The notes beneath the pieces were generated by a model, which saw only the letters and a program-made list of their open reading frames with translations, did no database searches and was not told the DNA's origin. 23,284 nt of DNA from DASZTU01 sp035493835 (GTDB lineage Bacteria > Pseudomonadota > Alphaproteobacteria > Rhizobiales > Devosiaceae). The stretch is taken from contig DATJHO010000041.1 of NCBI GenBank assembly GCA_035493835.1, forward strand, positions 1-23,284, in the 5' to 3' direction. Shown piece by piece: positions 1 to 6,716 of the stretch (within the stretch, counting starts at the first letter, position 1; the number at the start of each line of letters is the position of its first letter). The position numbers and the translations under genes were made by a program.

Positions 1-175
1 TCCAAAGCGCAAGACCTCGCCGATGAAGCGTGGCTTCCGCCGCTCCGCCGACGGGCTGACGCCCCAGCCCTATGTCGAGGACAAGGATTCGGGCGAGCTG
101 CGTCGTCCGCACCACGTCGACCTCAAGACCGGCATGTATCGCGGCCGGCAGATTCTCGAGCCGCGCAAGAGCTGA
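1..175 (+). CDS. rpmF: 50S ribosomal protein L32, 3' part
   Basis: This is a structural protein of the large ribosomal subunit. Reading from base 2, the frame gives PKRKTSPMKRGFRRS and later SGELRRPHHVDLKTGMYRG, which is the bacterial L32 pattern almost from end to end. The family begins MAVPKRKTS, so only about the first three codons lie before the window. Base 1 would be the last base of the third codon. The stop TGA is at 173-175, and the length from the proline onwards (57 residues) fits the usual 60 or so. A strong intrinsic terminator follows at 207-241, so the gene ends its own transcript and is separated from fumC. Confidence 0.96.
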   Translation, partial: PKRKTSPMKRGFRRSADGLTPQPYVEDKDSGELRRPHHVDLKTGMYRGRQILEPRKS

Positions 176-206
176 GGCTCTTTCACGGTCTTTGATTGAG
201 CATTTG

Positions 207-241
207 ACGGCCGGTCCCTTGGGGCTGGCCGTTTTGTTTTA
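207..241 (+). terminator. Rho-independent terminator after rpmF
   Basis: The arms ACGGCCGGTCCC (207-218) and GGGGCTGGCCGT (221-232) pair over 10-12 bp, allowing two G-U pairs, with a very short loop. They are followed directly by TTTGTTTT. It lies 31 bases after the rpmF stop and before fumC. Confidence 0.85.
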
Positions 242-257
242 CCCACGGGCCCGACCA

Positions 258-298
258 GCAAAAGTGGACTTCCGGTTTTGCGGTCAGGTCGGCCGACC
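258..298 (+). repeat. palindromic leader upstream of fumC
   Basis: GCAAAA (258-263) and TTTTGC (276-281) form an inverted repeat around GTGGACTTCCGG. This resembles the AAAAGTGG...CCGGTTTT core of an intergenic palindrome common in rhizobia (family likeness from memory). Directly after it, GGTCGGCCGACC (287-298) is a perfect 12-bp palindrome ending 20 bases before the fumC ATG. The second element could be an operator or part of a folded leader; no regulator can be named. Confidence 0.5.
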
Positions 299-318
299 AC
301 CAAGACAGGGAACAAAAG

Positions 319-1719
319 ATGGCGACGCGCACCGAAACCGATTCCATGGGAGCAATCGAGGTTCCCGCCGACAAGTATTATGGCGCCCAGACCGCCCGGA
401 GCCTGATGAATTTCGACATCGGCGGCGAGAAGATGCCGACCGAGATCATTCATGCCTTCGGCATCCTGAAGAAGGCGGCGGCGCTGGCCAATTTCCGGCT
501 CGGCCTGTTGGATGAAACGACGCGCGACCTGATCGTCAAGGCTGCCGACGAAGTGATTTCCGGTAAGCTGGCCGATCATTTCCCGCTCGTGGTCTGGCAG
601 ACCGGCTCGGGCACGCAGTCCAATATGAACGTCAACGAAGTCATCTCCAACCGCGCCATCGAGATCGCGGGCGGGGTGATGGGCTCCAAGAAGCCGGTCC
701 ACCCCAACGACCACGTCAATATGAGCCAGTCGTCCAACGACACTTATCCGACGGCCATGCACATCGCCGCTATCGAGGCGGTCGAGGGTTATCTGCTGCC
801 CCGCGTCGCCATTCTCCGCAGCACGCTCAACGCGAAATCCGAAGAATTCATGGATGTGGTCAAGATCGGCCGCACGCATTTGCAGGATGCGACCCCGATT
901 ACGCTCGGCCAGGAAATGAGCGGCTGGGTCAGCCAGCTCGATCATGCCATGGCGGCCATCGAGGCGACGCTGCCGCAGCTGCGTGAACTGGCGCTGGGCG
1001 GCACGGCGGTCGGCACCGGCCTCAACGCCCATCCCGACTATGGCGTGACCGTCGCCGACGAAATTTCAAAACTCACCGGCCGGCCGTTCATCACCGCGCC
1101 CAACAAATACGCGGTGATGGCCGGGCACGACGCGTTTGTTGGTGCCTCCGGCGCGCTAAAACAGCTGGCGGCGGCGGAAATGAAGATCGCCAACGACGTG
1201 CGCTGGCTCGCTTCAGGCCCACGCTCTGGCCTGGGCGAGATCACCATCCCCGAGAACGAGCCCGGTTCCTCGATCATGCCCGGAAAAGTCAATCCGACCC
1301 AGTCGGAGGCCATGACCATGGTCGTTGCGCATGTGATGGGCAATGACGCGGCGATCGGCTTTGCCGCCAGCCAGGGCAATTTCGAGCTCAACGTCTTCAA
1401 GCCGGTGATCGCCTATAACTTCCTGCAGTCGGTCCGTCTGCTGGCAGATGCGGCCAAGAGCTTTAACGACAACTGCGCCGTCGGCATCGAGCCCGACCGG
1501 GCCCGCATCGCCGAATTGGTCAATAAGTCGCTGATGCTGGTGACCGCACTCAACCGCAAGATCGGCTACGACAACGCCGCCAAGATCGCCAAGAACGCCC
1601 ACAAAAAGGGCACGACGCTGAAGGAATCCGCCGTCGAACTCGGGCTGCTGACGCCGGAAGAATTCGAAGCCGAGGTGAAGCCCGAGGCAATGGTCGGGCC
1701 GCTGAAGCTGAAGAAGTAA
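319..1719 (+). CDS. fumC: fumarate hydratase class II (fumarase C)
   Basis: The enzyme reversibly hydrates fumarate to L-malate in the citric acid cycle and is a cytoplasmic homotetramer without an iron-sulfur cluster. The 466 residues match the usual length of the class. Visible hallmarks are TGSGTQSNMNVNEVI near residue 95, HPNDHVNMSQSSND near 130, GRTHLQDATP near 185, and the superfamily signature GSSIMPGKVNPTQ near 315, which carries the flexible catalytic loop. The start ATG at 319 has AGGG eight bases upstream. The gene stands alone after the rpmF terminator, and a palindromic leader precedes it. It is followed by a facing REP pair rather than a clear poly-T terminator. ArgH, encoded at 16743, belongs to the same fold family but has a different signature (KRN instead of KVN), so the two are easily told apart. 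Confidence 0.98.
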   Translation: MATRTETDSMGAIEVPADKYYGAQTARSLMNFDIGGEKMPTEIIHAFGILKKAAALANFRLGLLDETTRDLIVKAADEVISGKLADHFPLVVWQTGSGTQSNMNVNEVISNRAIEIAGGVMGSKKPVHPNDHVNMSQSSNDTYPTAMHIAAIEAVEGYLLPRVAILRSTLNAKSEEFMDVVKIGRTHLQDATPITLGQEMSGWVSQLDHAMAAIEATLPQLRELALGGTAVGTGLNAHPDYGVTVADEISKLTGRPFITAPNKYAVMAGHDAFVGASGALKQLAAAEMKIANDVRWLASGPRSGLGEITIPENEPGSSIMPGKVNPTQSEAMTMVVAHVMGNDAAIGFAASQGNFELNVFKPVIAYNFLQSVRLLADAAKSFNDNCAVGIEPDRARIAELVNKSLMLVTALNRKIGYDNAAKIAKNAHKKGTTLKESAVELGLLTPEEFEAEVKPEAMVGPLKLKK

Positions 1720-1749
1720 GTAGGCCTCTTTAAAGAGAGCCCCGCCCCT

Positions 1750-1851
1750 CGTCATGGCCGGGCTTGGCCCGGCCACCCATAGTGACGCGCCAATACCTCT
1801 GGCGTAAGGGGGAAGAACTCAATGGGTCCCCGGGTCAAGCCCGGGGTGACG
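1750..1851. repeat. facing pair of REP-like palindromes (type 1)
   Basis: The left element at 1750-1780 begins CGTCATGGCCGGGCTTGG and folds on GGCCGGGC/GCCCGGCC. The right element at 1822-1851 is a related sequence in inverted orientation, ending AGCCCGGGGTGACG. The pair lies between the fumC stop and the next gene. The same type recurs at 2442-2544 and 21603-21634. Confidence 0.85.
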
Positions 1852-1943
1852 ATGGGGCGGGGCGGTGCTTTTCTTCCACCTACCCAACACATTGTTCTGC
1901 GGAAGACTTTTTGACATGATGGACTCAAGAGGAGCCCAAAAGC

Positions 1944-2390
1944 ATGTCCAATCAGCCCTATGTACCCGTTCGGCCCCGCCGGCCCAGCGGCCTGCTTCTC
2001 CTGCCGCTGCTGTTCGTGCCGTTCGTCATCTACAACCTGATCGGCTTCATCTTTTTCGGCGGTACGCCGGCCGGCTGGGGCCATCAGATCTTTTCGATCT
2101 TCATGGCCTCCGGGGCACCCTGGATTTTGACGCTGGGCGATTTGATCGTCGTGGTCGGGCTGATCTGCCTCTTCTTCGAGATTCTCAAATCGACGCGGAT
2201 CGGGGCGCCCTCGATCACCGAGCACATCTTTTCGACGCTCGTTTTCGTCCTCTACCTGATCGAGTTCATCCTCGTCGGCGCGGCGGCGAGTTCGGCCTTC
2301 TTCATCCTGATGGCGATGAGCCTGATCGACGTGGTCGCCGGCTTCTCGGTCTCCATGAGCGCCGCCCAGCGGGACGTCACTTACAACTGA
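1944..2390 (+). CDS. small integral membrane protein, function unknown
   Basis: I do not recognise a named family. The 148-residue product is strongly hydrophobic and looks like a four-helix membrane protein. Likely spans are about residues 17-39, 61-82, 92-114 and 116-137. The N-terminus is short, proline- and arginine-rich and probably cytoplasmic, and the tail is short and hydrophilic. The start ATG at 1944 is supported by AAGAGGAG about nine bases upstream. The gene sits alone on the plus strand with facing REP pairs on both sides, so it is probably monocistronic. No catalytic motif is visible. Other open frames on both strands overlap it, but only this one has both a good ribosome binding site and coherent membrane-helix composition. 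Confidence 0.8.
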   Translation: MSNQPYVPVRPRRPSGLLLLPLLFVPFVIYNLIGFIFFGGTPAGWGHQIFSIFMASGAPWILTLGDLIVVVGLICLFFEILKSTRIGAPSITEHIFSTLVFVLYLIEFILVGAAASSAFFILMAMSLIDVVAGFSVSMSAAQRDVTYN

Positions 2391-2441
2391 GTTTTGGGGC
2401 TGAGCGCGATCCCATTGAGCTGAAGCACTCATCGTGCAACT

Positions 2442-2544
2442 CGTCATGACCGGGCTTGACCCGGCCACCCATGATGCCGAGCCACGTCCGCCCTCGATAC
2501 TGGAAAGGCCTCATGGGGTCCCCGGGTCAAGCCCGGGGATGACG
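2442..2544. repeat. facing pair of REP-like palindromes (type 1)
   Basis: The left element starts CGTCATGACCGGGCTTGACC at 2442. The right element at 2512-2544 reads inward from the opposite side and ends AAGCCCGGGGATGACG. The arms closely match those at 1750-1851, and this pair is the cleaner copy (GGGCTTGACCCGG and CCGGGTCAAGCCCGG). It occupies most of the space between the membrane-protein gene (stop 2390) and the small minus-strand gene ending at 2558. Confidence 0.88.
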
Positions 2545-2557
2545 ATGTGGCATGGCC

Positions 2558-2830
2558 TCAAACTGACAGCGACTTCCGGTAGCCCGGGGGCAGGCGGCGT
2601 ATGGTTTGCCGTTCGGTCGCCTCGTAGCTGCAAAGGGCGGTGGCGAGGGGGGCGCGGCGGCGTTCGCGCTGCGGGGGCAGGTGCTGGCGCTCGGCGATGA
2701 GCTGGGAGACGAAGGCAGCGCCAGCCGGTGCGGCACCGCCCCCGCGATGAGTTGACGGTTCGTCAGGCAGGATCGTCAGCGCCCGGCTCTCTGGGGCGGG
2801 GCTCCCGCTCTTTTCGGCGCTGTTCGGCAT
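2558..2830 (-). CDS. small hypothetical protein
   Basis: This is an unrecognised product of about 90 residues. The first half is proline- and serine-rich and looks disordered. The second half contains AAFVSQLIAERQHLPPQRER followed by a basic stretch and ends PPGYRKSLSV. I recall short proteins with a similar FVxQLIA...RRR arrangement in other alphaproteobacteria, and no function is known to me. The start is uncertain. ATG at 2830 is used here because a CtrA-type site lies at 2911-2925. A longer version from ATG at 2908 (116 residues) would leave only two bases after that site. Neither start has a strong ribosome binding site. The gene follows the GNAT gene on the same strand and might be co-transcribed with it, or be driven by its own CtrA-dependent promoter. 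Confidence 0.5.
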   Translation of the reverse strand: MPNSAEKSGSPAPESRALTILPDEPSTHRGGGAAPAGAAFVSQLIAERQHLPPQRERRRAPLATALCSYEATERQTIRRLPPGYRKSLSV

Positions 2831-2910
2831 GACTGGGATCTGCTTTCTCGCAGCGCTTCTGGCGGTTGAAAAAGGGCTACTGCCTTGCGGCTCGAACGCC
2901 AAGCGCATGC

Positions 2911-2925
2911 TTAAGAATTGGTTAA
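2911..2925 (-). promoter_or_regulatory. putative CtrA binding site
   Basis: TTAA (2911-2914), seven bases, then TTAA (2922-2925) is the full TTAA-N7-TTAA consensus of the alphaproteobacterial cell-cycle regulator CtrA. On the minus strand it reads TTAACCAATTCTTAA, close to the favoured TTAACCAT half-site. It overlaps the stop codon of the GNAT gene and lies upstream of the small gene at 2558-2830. By base composition I expect far fewer than one such match in a GC-rich window of this size. Confidence 0.5.
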
Positions 2926-3473
2926 AGCCACAACCGCATCACATGCCGGCGGGTTCCCGCCATCCCAATCTCAGTGAACCCGGCGCGCGAAAAGGCCGAG
3001 ACGATCCCCATGAAGCGATAGCTCGGTGCATCGTCGGCAACCGGATAGGCTTCCAGCACATTGGCGCCCGCCTTGCGGGCGTGCTCGGCCGACGCCGCGA
3101 TCAGCCGATGGGTGGTGCCGGCGCCGCGGCGCTTGCGCGGGGTGAACATGCAGGCGAGCGACCAGATGATTTCGCCGGGCCTCGCCCCGGGGCCGTTGAG
3201 CCGGCGATAGGTTTCCCGCGGGGCGATTGAAACCCAGGCAACGGGGAGATCGCCCTCATAGGCGAGGAGCCCCACCGGCACTCCGCGCTCGATCCGATCA
3301 TGTATCTGCCCGTGCCGAACGGGCCCGCTTGTGCCGCGGCCTTCCTCGGCTGTGGCGCGCCAGACCATGCACCAGCAATGTTTTGGGCCGCCGGGCCCGG
3401 TGAACAGCCTCTCGAAATCCGCCCAGGTGGAGCGGTCGACCGGCCTGAAGCTGAGTCCGGCGGCCTCGATCAT
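2922..3473 (-). CDS. GNAT-family N-acetyltransferase
   Basis: This is a predicted cytoplasmic transferase moving an acetyl group from acetyl-CoA to an unknown amine. The 183 residues show a GNAT layout. There is an N-terminal substrate part with a Cys/Trp-rich KHCWCMVW segment near residue 31. The central strand PVAWVSIAPRETY lies near 78, and the strand IIWSLACMFTPRKRRGAGTT near 102 carries the RRGAG pyrophosphate-binding loop. A C-terminal strand with SAFSRAGFTEIG follows. The start ATG at 3473 lies nine bases after the gloB stop, so the two are very likely one transcript. The stop TAA is part of the CtrA-type site at 2911-2925. The substrate cannot be told from sequence; linkage to gloB might suggest detoxification, but that is weak inference. 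Confidence 0.85.
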   Translation of the reverse strand: MIEAAGLSFRPVDRSTWADFERLFTGPGGPKHCWCMVWRATAEEGRGTSGPVRHGQIHDRIERGVPVGLLAYEGDLPVAWVSIAPRETYRRLNGPGARPGEIIWSLACMFTPRKRRGAGTTHRLIAASAEHARKAGANVLEAYPVADDAPSYRFMGIVSAFSRAGFTEIGMAGTRRHVMRLWL

Positions 3474-3482
3474 CGGCTCTCG

Positions 3483-4250
3483 CTAGAAATTGTCCTTGGC
3501 CTTGCGCAGGGCGGCAAAGACCGCGACCGGATCACTTGCGGGCAGCCCCATCGCCCTGGCCATCTCCGGCGTATCGGCGCGGAGGAAGGGGTTGGTGCGC
3601 TTTTCCATCTCGAGCGTGACCGGGATGGTGAACCGGCCCGCTTCGTGGGCCTTTTCCACTTCGGCCGCGCGCACCTTCAAGGCCGGGTTGTCGGGATCGA
3701 CGCTGAGAGCAAATCTGGCGTTTGAAAGCGAATATTCGTGGCCGCAATAGATCAGCGTGTCGTCGGGAAGATCGCGTAGTGCCCGCAGGCCCTCCCACAT
3801 CGGCCCGGGCGTGCCTTCGAACATGCGGCCAACACCCATCGAAAACAGCGCGTCCGCGGTGAAAAGGTGGCGCCCGGCGGGGTCGTGATAAACGATGTGC
3901 CCGAGCGTGTGGCCCGGGGTGCCGTAAACCATCAGCCGGGTCGCACCCAACTGGACAGTGTCGCCGGGTTCCACGAGGACATCTAGCCGTTCGATCTTCT
4001 CCGCTTCCGCCTTCGGACCGGTCACCCTGACACCGAATTCCTCGACGAGGGCCGGAATGGCCTCGACATGGTCCTGGTGGTGGTGGGTGATCAGGAGGTC
4101 GGAGAGCGTCCAGCCGCGCGCCGTGAGGGCCTGCTTGATGGGCCCGGCTTCGGGGGCATCGATGGCGGCCGTCTTGCCGGTCTCGGAATCGTGGACGAGA
4201 TAGCCGTAATTGTCGTTGCGGGTCATGAAGACGTCGACGATGAGGCTCAT
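3483..4250 (-). CDS. gloB: hydroxyacylglutathione hydrolase (glyoxalase II)
   Basis: The enzyme hydrolyses S-D-lactoylglutathione to D-lactate and glutathione, the second step of methylglyoxal detoxification in the cytoplasm. The product has 255 residues, as is normal for GloB. The metallo-beta-lactamase metal motif THHHQDH is at residues 55-61. Further ligands are His113 in GTPGHTLGH, Asp133 in FTADALF and His171 in YCGHEY. The C-terminal glutathione-binding helical domain includes a KRTNPFLR segment near 218. The frame stays open well upstream, but ATG at 4250 is chosen because AAAGGA lies a few bases before it and MSLIVDVF matches the family N-terminus. The GNAT gene follows after nine bases. 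A methyltransferase gene diverges from an 81-bp shared promoter region. Confidence 0.95.
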   Translation of the reverse strand: MSLIVDVFMTRNDNYGYLVHDSETGKTAAIDAPEAGPIKQALTARGWTLSDLLITHHHQDHVEAIPALVEEFGVRVTGPKAEAEKIERLDVLVEPGDTVQLGATRLMVYGTPGHTLGHIVYHDPAGRHLFTADALFSMGVGRMFEGTPGPMWEGLRALRDLPDDTLIYCGHEYSLSNARFALSVDPDNPALKVRAAEVEKAHEAGRFTIPVTLEMEKRTNPFLRADTPEMARAMGLPASDPVAVFAALRKAKDNF

Positions 4251-4331
4251 TTGGGCATTCCTTTCAATACGGCAGCAATTCGCCCGGAAAGAAGAGATGA
4301 CAACCGCATCCGGCTGCGGCAGAATCAGGGC

Positions 4332-5075
4332 ATGGCCGAGGATGTGACAAGGCTTATAGATTTTTACAAATCCCCGCTCGGACGGATTGCGCGGGCGCTG
4401 GTGCGCGATCCGATCATCGAGATGTCGGGCGATATCCGGGCCAAGCGCGTGCTGGGTCTCGGTTTTGCAACCCCCTATCTGCGGTTCTCCCTGGCCCGCG
4501 CCGAGCGCGTGATCGCGCTGATGCCGGCCCGGCAGGGCGCCTCGGCCTGGCCGCGCGAGGGCCCGTCGATGAGCGTCCTTTGCGACCCCTTCGAGATGCC
4601 GCTGACCGATGCCGCCGTCGACCTGATCATCGCCGTGCACGCCTTCGAGCACATCGGGGATGCCACCGAGCTCATGCGCGAACTGTGGCGGGTAGCGGCG
4701 CCCAGTGCGAAGCTCATCGTGGTCGTGCCGCGCCGCCGCGGCCTCTGGGCGCAGCGCGACAACACTCCCTTCGGCACCGGCAATCCCTTCAGCAAGTCGC
4801 AGATCGAAAAGCTGCTGCGTGACCACTCCTTCACCCCCGAGATCTGGCGGGACGCGCTGTTCCTGCCGCCGGCCAAGAAGGAGTTCATGCTGAAATGGGC
4901 CCGCGGCTTCGAGCGCGCCGGGCGGCTGCTGGGGCCGGCCCTGGCCGGGGTAACCGTGGTCAGGGCGCGCAAGGAACTGTTCCCGGCCGTGCCCCGGCGG
5001 CAGCGCAAAGAACGCTATGTGCGCCTGCCGGCCTTGGCGCCGGCAGCGGCCACGATGAACATTCGCGACCAGTAA
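4332..5075 (+). CDS. class I SAM-dependent methyltransferase
   Basis: This is a predicted methyltransferase of the Methyltransf_11 type, 247 residues, substrate unknown. The cofactor-binding loop reads VLGLGFATPYLR near residue 40, a degenerate form of the usual GxGxG. An acidic segment, LCDPFEMPLTDAAVDLII, lies near 80-97, followed by HAFEHIGDATELMRELWRV, the typical post-II helix of this family. The C-terminal third has WAQRDNTPFGTGNPFS and a basic tail. The ATG at 4332 is the only in-frame ATG that leaves the methyltransferase domain intact; the ribosome site before it is weak. It is divergent from gloB, an arrangement I recall from other rhizobial genomes, and converges on the gene at 5115 with 39 bases between the stops. 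Confidence 0.85.
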   Translation: MAEDVTRLIDFYKSPLGRIARALVRDPIIEMSGDIRAKRVLGLGFATPYLRFSLARAERVIALMPARQGASAWPREGPSMSVLCDPFEMPLTDAAVDLIIAVHAFEHIGDATELMRELWRVAAPSAKLIVVVPRRRGLWAQRDNTPFGTGNPFSKSQIEKLLRDHSFTPEIWRDALFLPPAKKEFMLKWARGFERAGRLLGPALAGVTVVRARKELFPAVPRRQRKERYVRLPALAPAAATMNIRDQ

Positions 5076-5114
5076 AGATTTCGCCGAGCTTGTCGCCCGG
5101 CAGCTGTGGCTCGC

Positions 5115-5450
5115 TCAGCTCTTGTGCCCGTCCTTGCCCAAAACGCTCCATCGCTTGTATTCGACCATCGCCGCTCCCGAATAGGGCTCGGTAACGCCGC
5201 GTCCGCCTCCCAGATCCTCGAGCACGCCCCGCATCCGGTCGAGCTGGCCAATCATCTTGGGACGGGCTTCGATGATCGCCTCCATGGTGTCCCATTCGCC
5301 GACGAAGCAGTAGCTGCGCTCGCCGGTCTTGATCACCCATAGCGCGCGCATGCCCGCCGCCACTTCCTCCTCGACGTCGCGTTGTATCGCGAGAAACTCG
5401 TCCTCCTTGCCAGGCTTTACACGCATGTGCACGATGTTCATTGCCGTCAT
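5115..5450 (-). CDS. antibiotic biosynthesis monooxygenase-like dimeric barrel protein
   Basis: This is a 111-residue protein of the dimeric alpha-beta barrel type. It opens with a beta strand, NIVHMRVKPGKEDEFLAIQR, the usual start of ABM-domain proteins. A central part, RALWVIKTGERSYCFVGEWDTMEAI, follows and leads into a helix near residues 62-80. The C-terminus VTEPYSGAAMVEYKRW adds a further strand. Small barrels of this kind act as cofactor-free oxygenases or as stress-related ligand binders; no catalytic role can be assigned here. ATG at 5450 is preferred over the ATG three codons later, because GGAGGAGG lies six bases before it. The gene stands alone, convergent with the methyltransferase and divergent from hisC. 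Confidence 0.78.
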   Translation of the reverse strand: MTAMNIVHMRVKPGKEDEFLAIQRDVEEEVAAGMRALWVIKTGERSYCFVGEWDTMEAIIEARPKMIGQLDRMRGVLEDLGGGRGVTEPYSGAAMVEYKRWSVLGKDGHKS

Positions 5451-5583
5451 TGCATGCCTCCTCCGCAGCCGATCGACGCTTCGATGATAGCACGGGGGCG
5501 GGCGGGGCGAGAGCCCGGTTTCCTTTGCGTTCGGATAAGCCTTTCTCTATGGTCCGGGCGCTTTTCCCTAACCCAAAAGACCG

Positions 5584-6675
5584 ATGTCCGACCGCCCCCA
5601 GCCCCAACCCGGCATCCTCAAGATCGCTCCTTACGTTCCAGGCCGCTCTGATGCACCGGCCGGCATCGAGCCGGTCAAGCTTTCGGCCAACGAATCCCCG
5701 CTCGGGGCCAGTCCCAAGGCGCTCGAAGCCTTGCGGCTCGCCATCGGGCGTCCGGAGATCTACCCGGAGGGCAGCTCCCGCCTGTTGCGCGAGGCGCTCG
5801 GCGAGGTACACGGGATCGATCCGGCGCGGATCGTCTGCGGTTTTGGCTCGGACGACCTGCTGCACGTCTTGGCGCAGGCCTATCTCGGGCCGGGCGACGA
5901 AGCGGTGATGAGCCAATATGGCTTCAACATCTATCCGATCGTCACCCGCGCGGCCGGCGCCGAGCTCGTCGTGGCCGCCGAGACCGACTATCGCGCCGAT
6001 ATCGAGGCGCTGCTGGGCGCCGTGACGCCGCGCACCAAGATTGTGTTGCTCGCCAATCCCAACAACCCGACGGGTACTTATCTTTCGGCCGTCGAACTCG
6101 ACCGGTTGCATCAAGGGCTCCGGCGCGACGTGCTGCTGGTCATCGATTCCGCCTATGCGGAATACGTCACGGCGGCCGACTACTCGGTCGGCATCGACCT
6201 CGTGAACCGGACCGAAAACGTCGTCATGGTGCGCACCTTCTCCAAGATGGGGCTGGCGGCCGAGCGCATCGGCTGGATGTATGGGCCCGAGCACATCGTC
6301 GATGCGGTCAACCGCATTCGCGGGCCCTTCAACGTCACCGTCGCCGGGCAGGCCGCCGCCGCCGCGGCGACGCGCGACACCGAATTCACCGCGCGCCTCA
6401 GGCAATACAACGCGCAATGGCGCGACTGGCTGACCGCTAGCCTCGCCTCGAACGCCATCAGGGTGCTTGCGAGCCAGGGCAATTTCATCCTGGCGCTGTT
6501 CCCCGATGTCGCCACGGCCAAGGCGGCGTTTGCCGCGCTGCGGGGCAAGGGGCTGATCGTCCGCGAAATGCATGGCTACGGCATTCCGGAGGGGCTCAGG
6601 ATCTCCATCGGCCGCGAGGAGCACATGCGCGGCGTGGTTGAAATATTGAAGGAATTCGGCGCCAGGGGCGAATGA
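5584..6675 (+). CDS. hisC: histidinol-phosphate aminotransferase
   Basis: This PLP enzyme transfers an amino group from glutamate to imidazole acetol phosphate in histidine synthesis. Members encoded beside tyrA often also act on aromatic keto acids. The 363 residues have the fold-type I landmarks: KLSANESPLG near 32, FGSDDLLHVLAQAY near 87, ANPNNPTGTY near 157, DSAYAEYV near 188, the PLP lysine K221 in RTFSKMGLAAERIGW, and a C-terminal GLRISIGRE. The loop after K221 is one residue shorter than in the E. coli and Bacillus enzymes (SKAFALAGLR, SKAYGLAALR). The start ATG at 5584 has no strong ribosome site. tyrA follows after 41 bases on the same strand, so an aromatic/histidine operon is likely. 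Confidence 0.95.
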   Translation: MSDRPQPQPGILKIAPYVPGRSDAPAGIEPVKLSANESPLGASPKALEALRLAIGRPEIYPEGSSRLLREALGEVHGIDPARIVCGFGSDDLLHVLAQAYLGPGDEAVMSQYGFNIYPIVTRAAGAELVVAAETDYRADIEALLGAVTPRTKIVLLANPNNPTGTYLSAVELDRLHQGLRRDVLLVIDSAYAEYVTAADYSVGIDLVNRTENVVMVRTFSKMGLAAERIGWMYGPEHIVDAVNRIRGPFNVTVAGQAAAAAATRDTEFTARLRQYNAQWRDWLTASLASNAIRVLASQGNFILALFPDVATAKAAFAALRGKGLIVREMHGYGIPEGLRISIGREEHMRGVVEILKEFGARGE

Positions 6676-6716
6676 CAAAAGTCATCTGCCGGGGCCACTA
6701 GTTCGTGGAGCGATTG

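Noticed and set aside
70..1032. Long open frame antisense to rpmF and fumC
   Set aside because: It lies opposite clear rpmF/fumC coding sequence; its composition is Arg/Gly/Asp-rich, as expected for the shadow of GC-rich genes.
1865..2449. Overlapping plus-strand frame across the small membrane-protein gene
   Set aside because: The Arg/Pro-rich product has no coherent structure; the 1944 frame has a ribosome site and membrane helices.
2434..2700. Plus-strand frame starting in the REP pair
   Set aside because: Its N-terminal part is translated palindromic repeat and its C-terminal part a Gly/Arg run opposite the small minus-strand gene.
4251..4826. N-terminal extension of gloB by about 190 residues
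   Set aside because: The added stretch is antisense to the methyltransferase and foreign to glyoxalase II, which starts at MSLIVDVF with a good ribosome site.
4960..6678. Very long minus-strand frame opposite hisC
   Set aside because: It covers three recognised genes in the wrong frame and has shadow-type composition.
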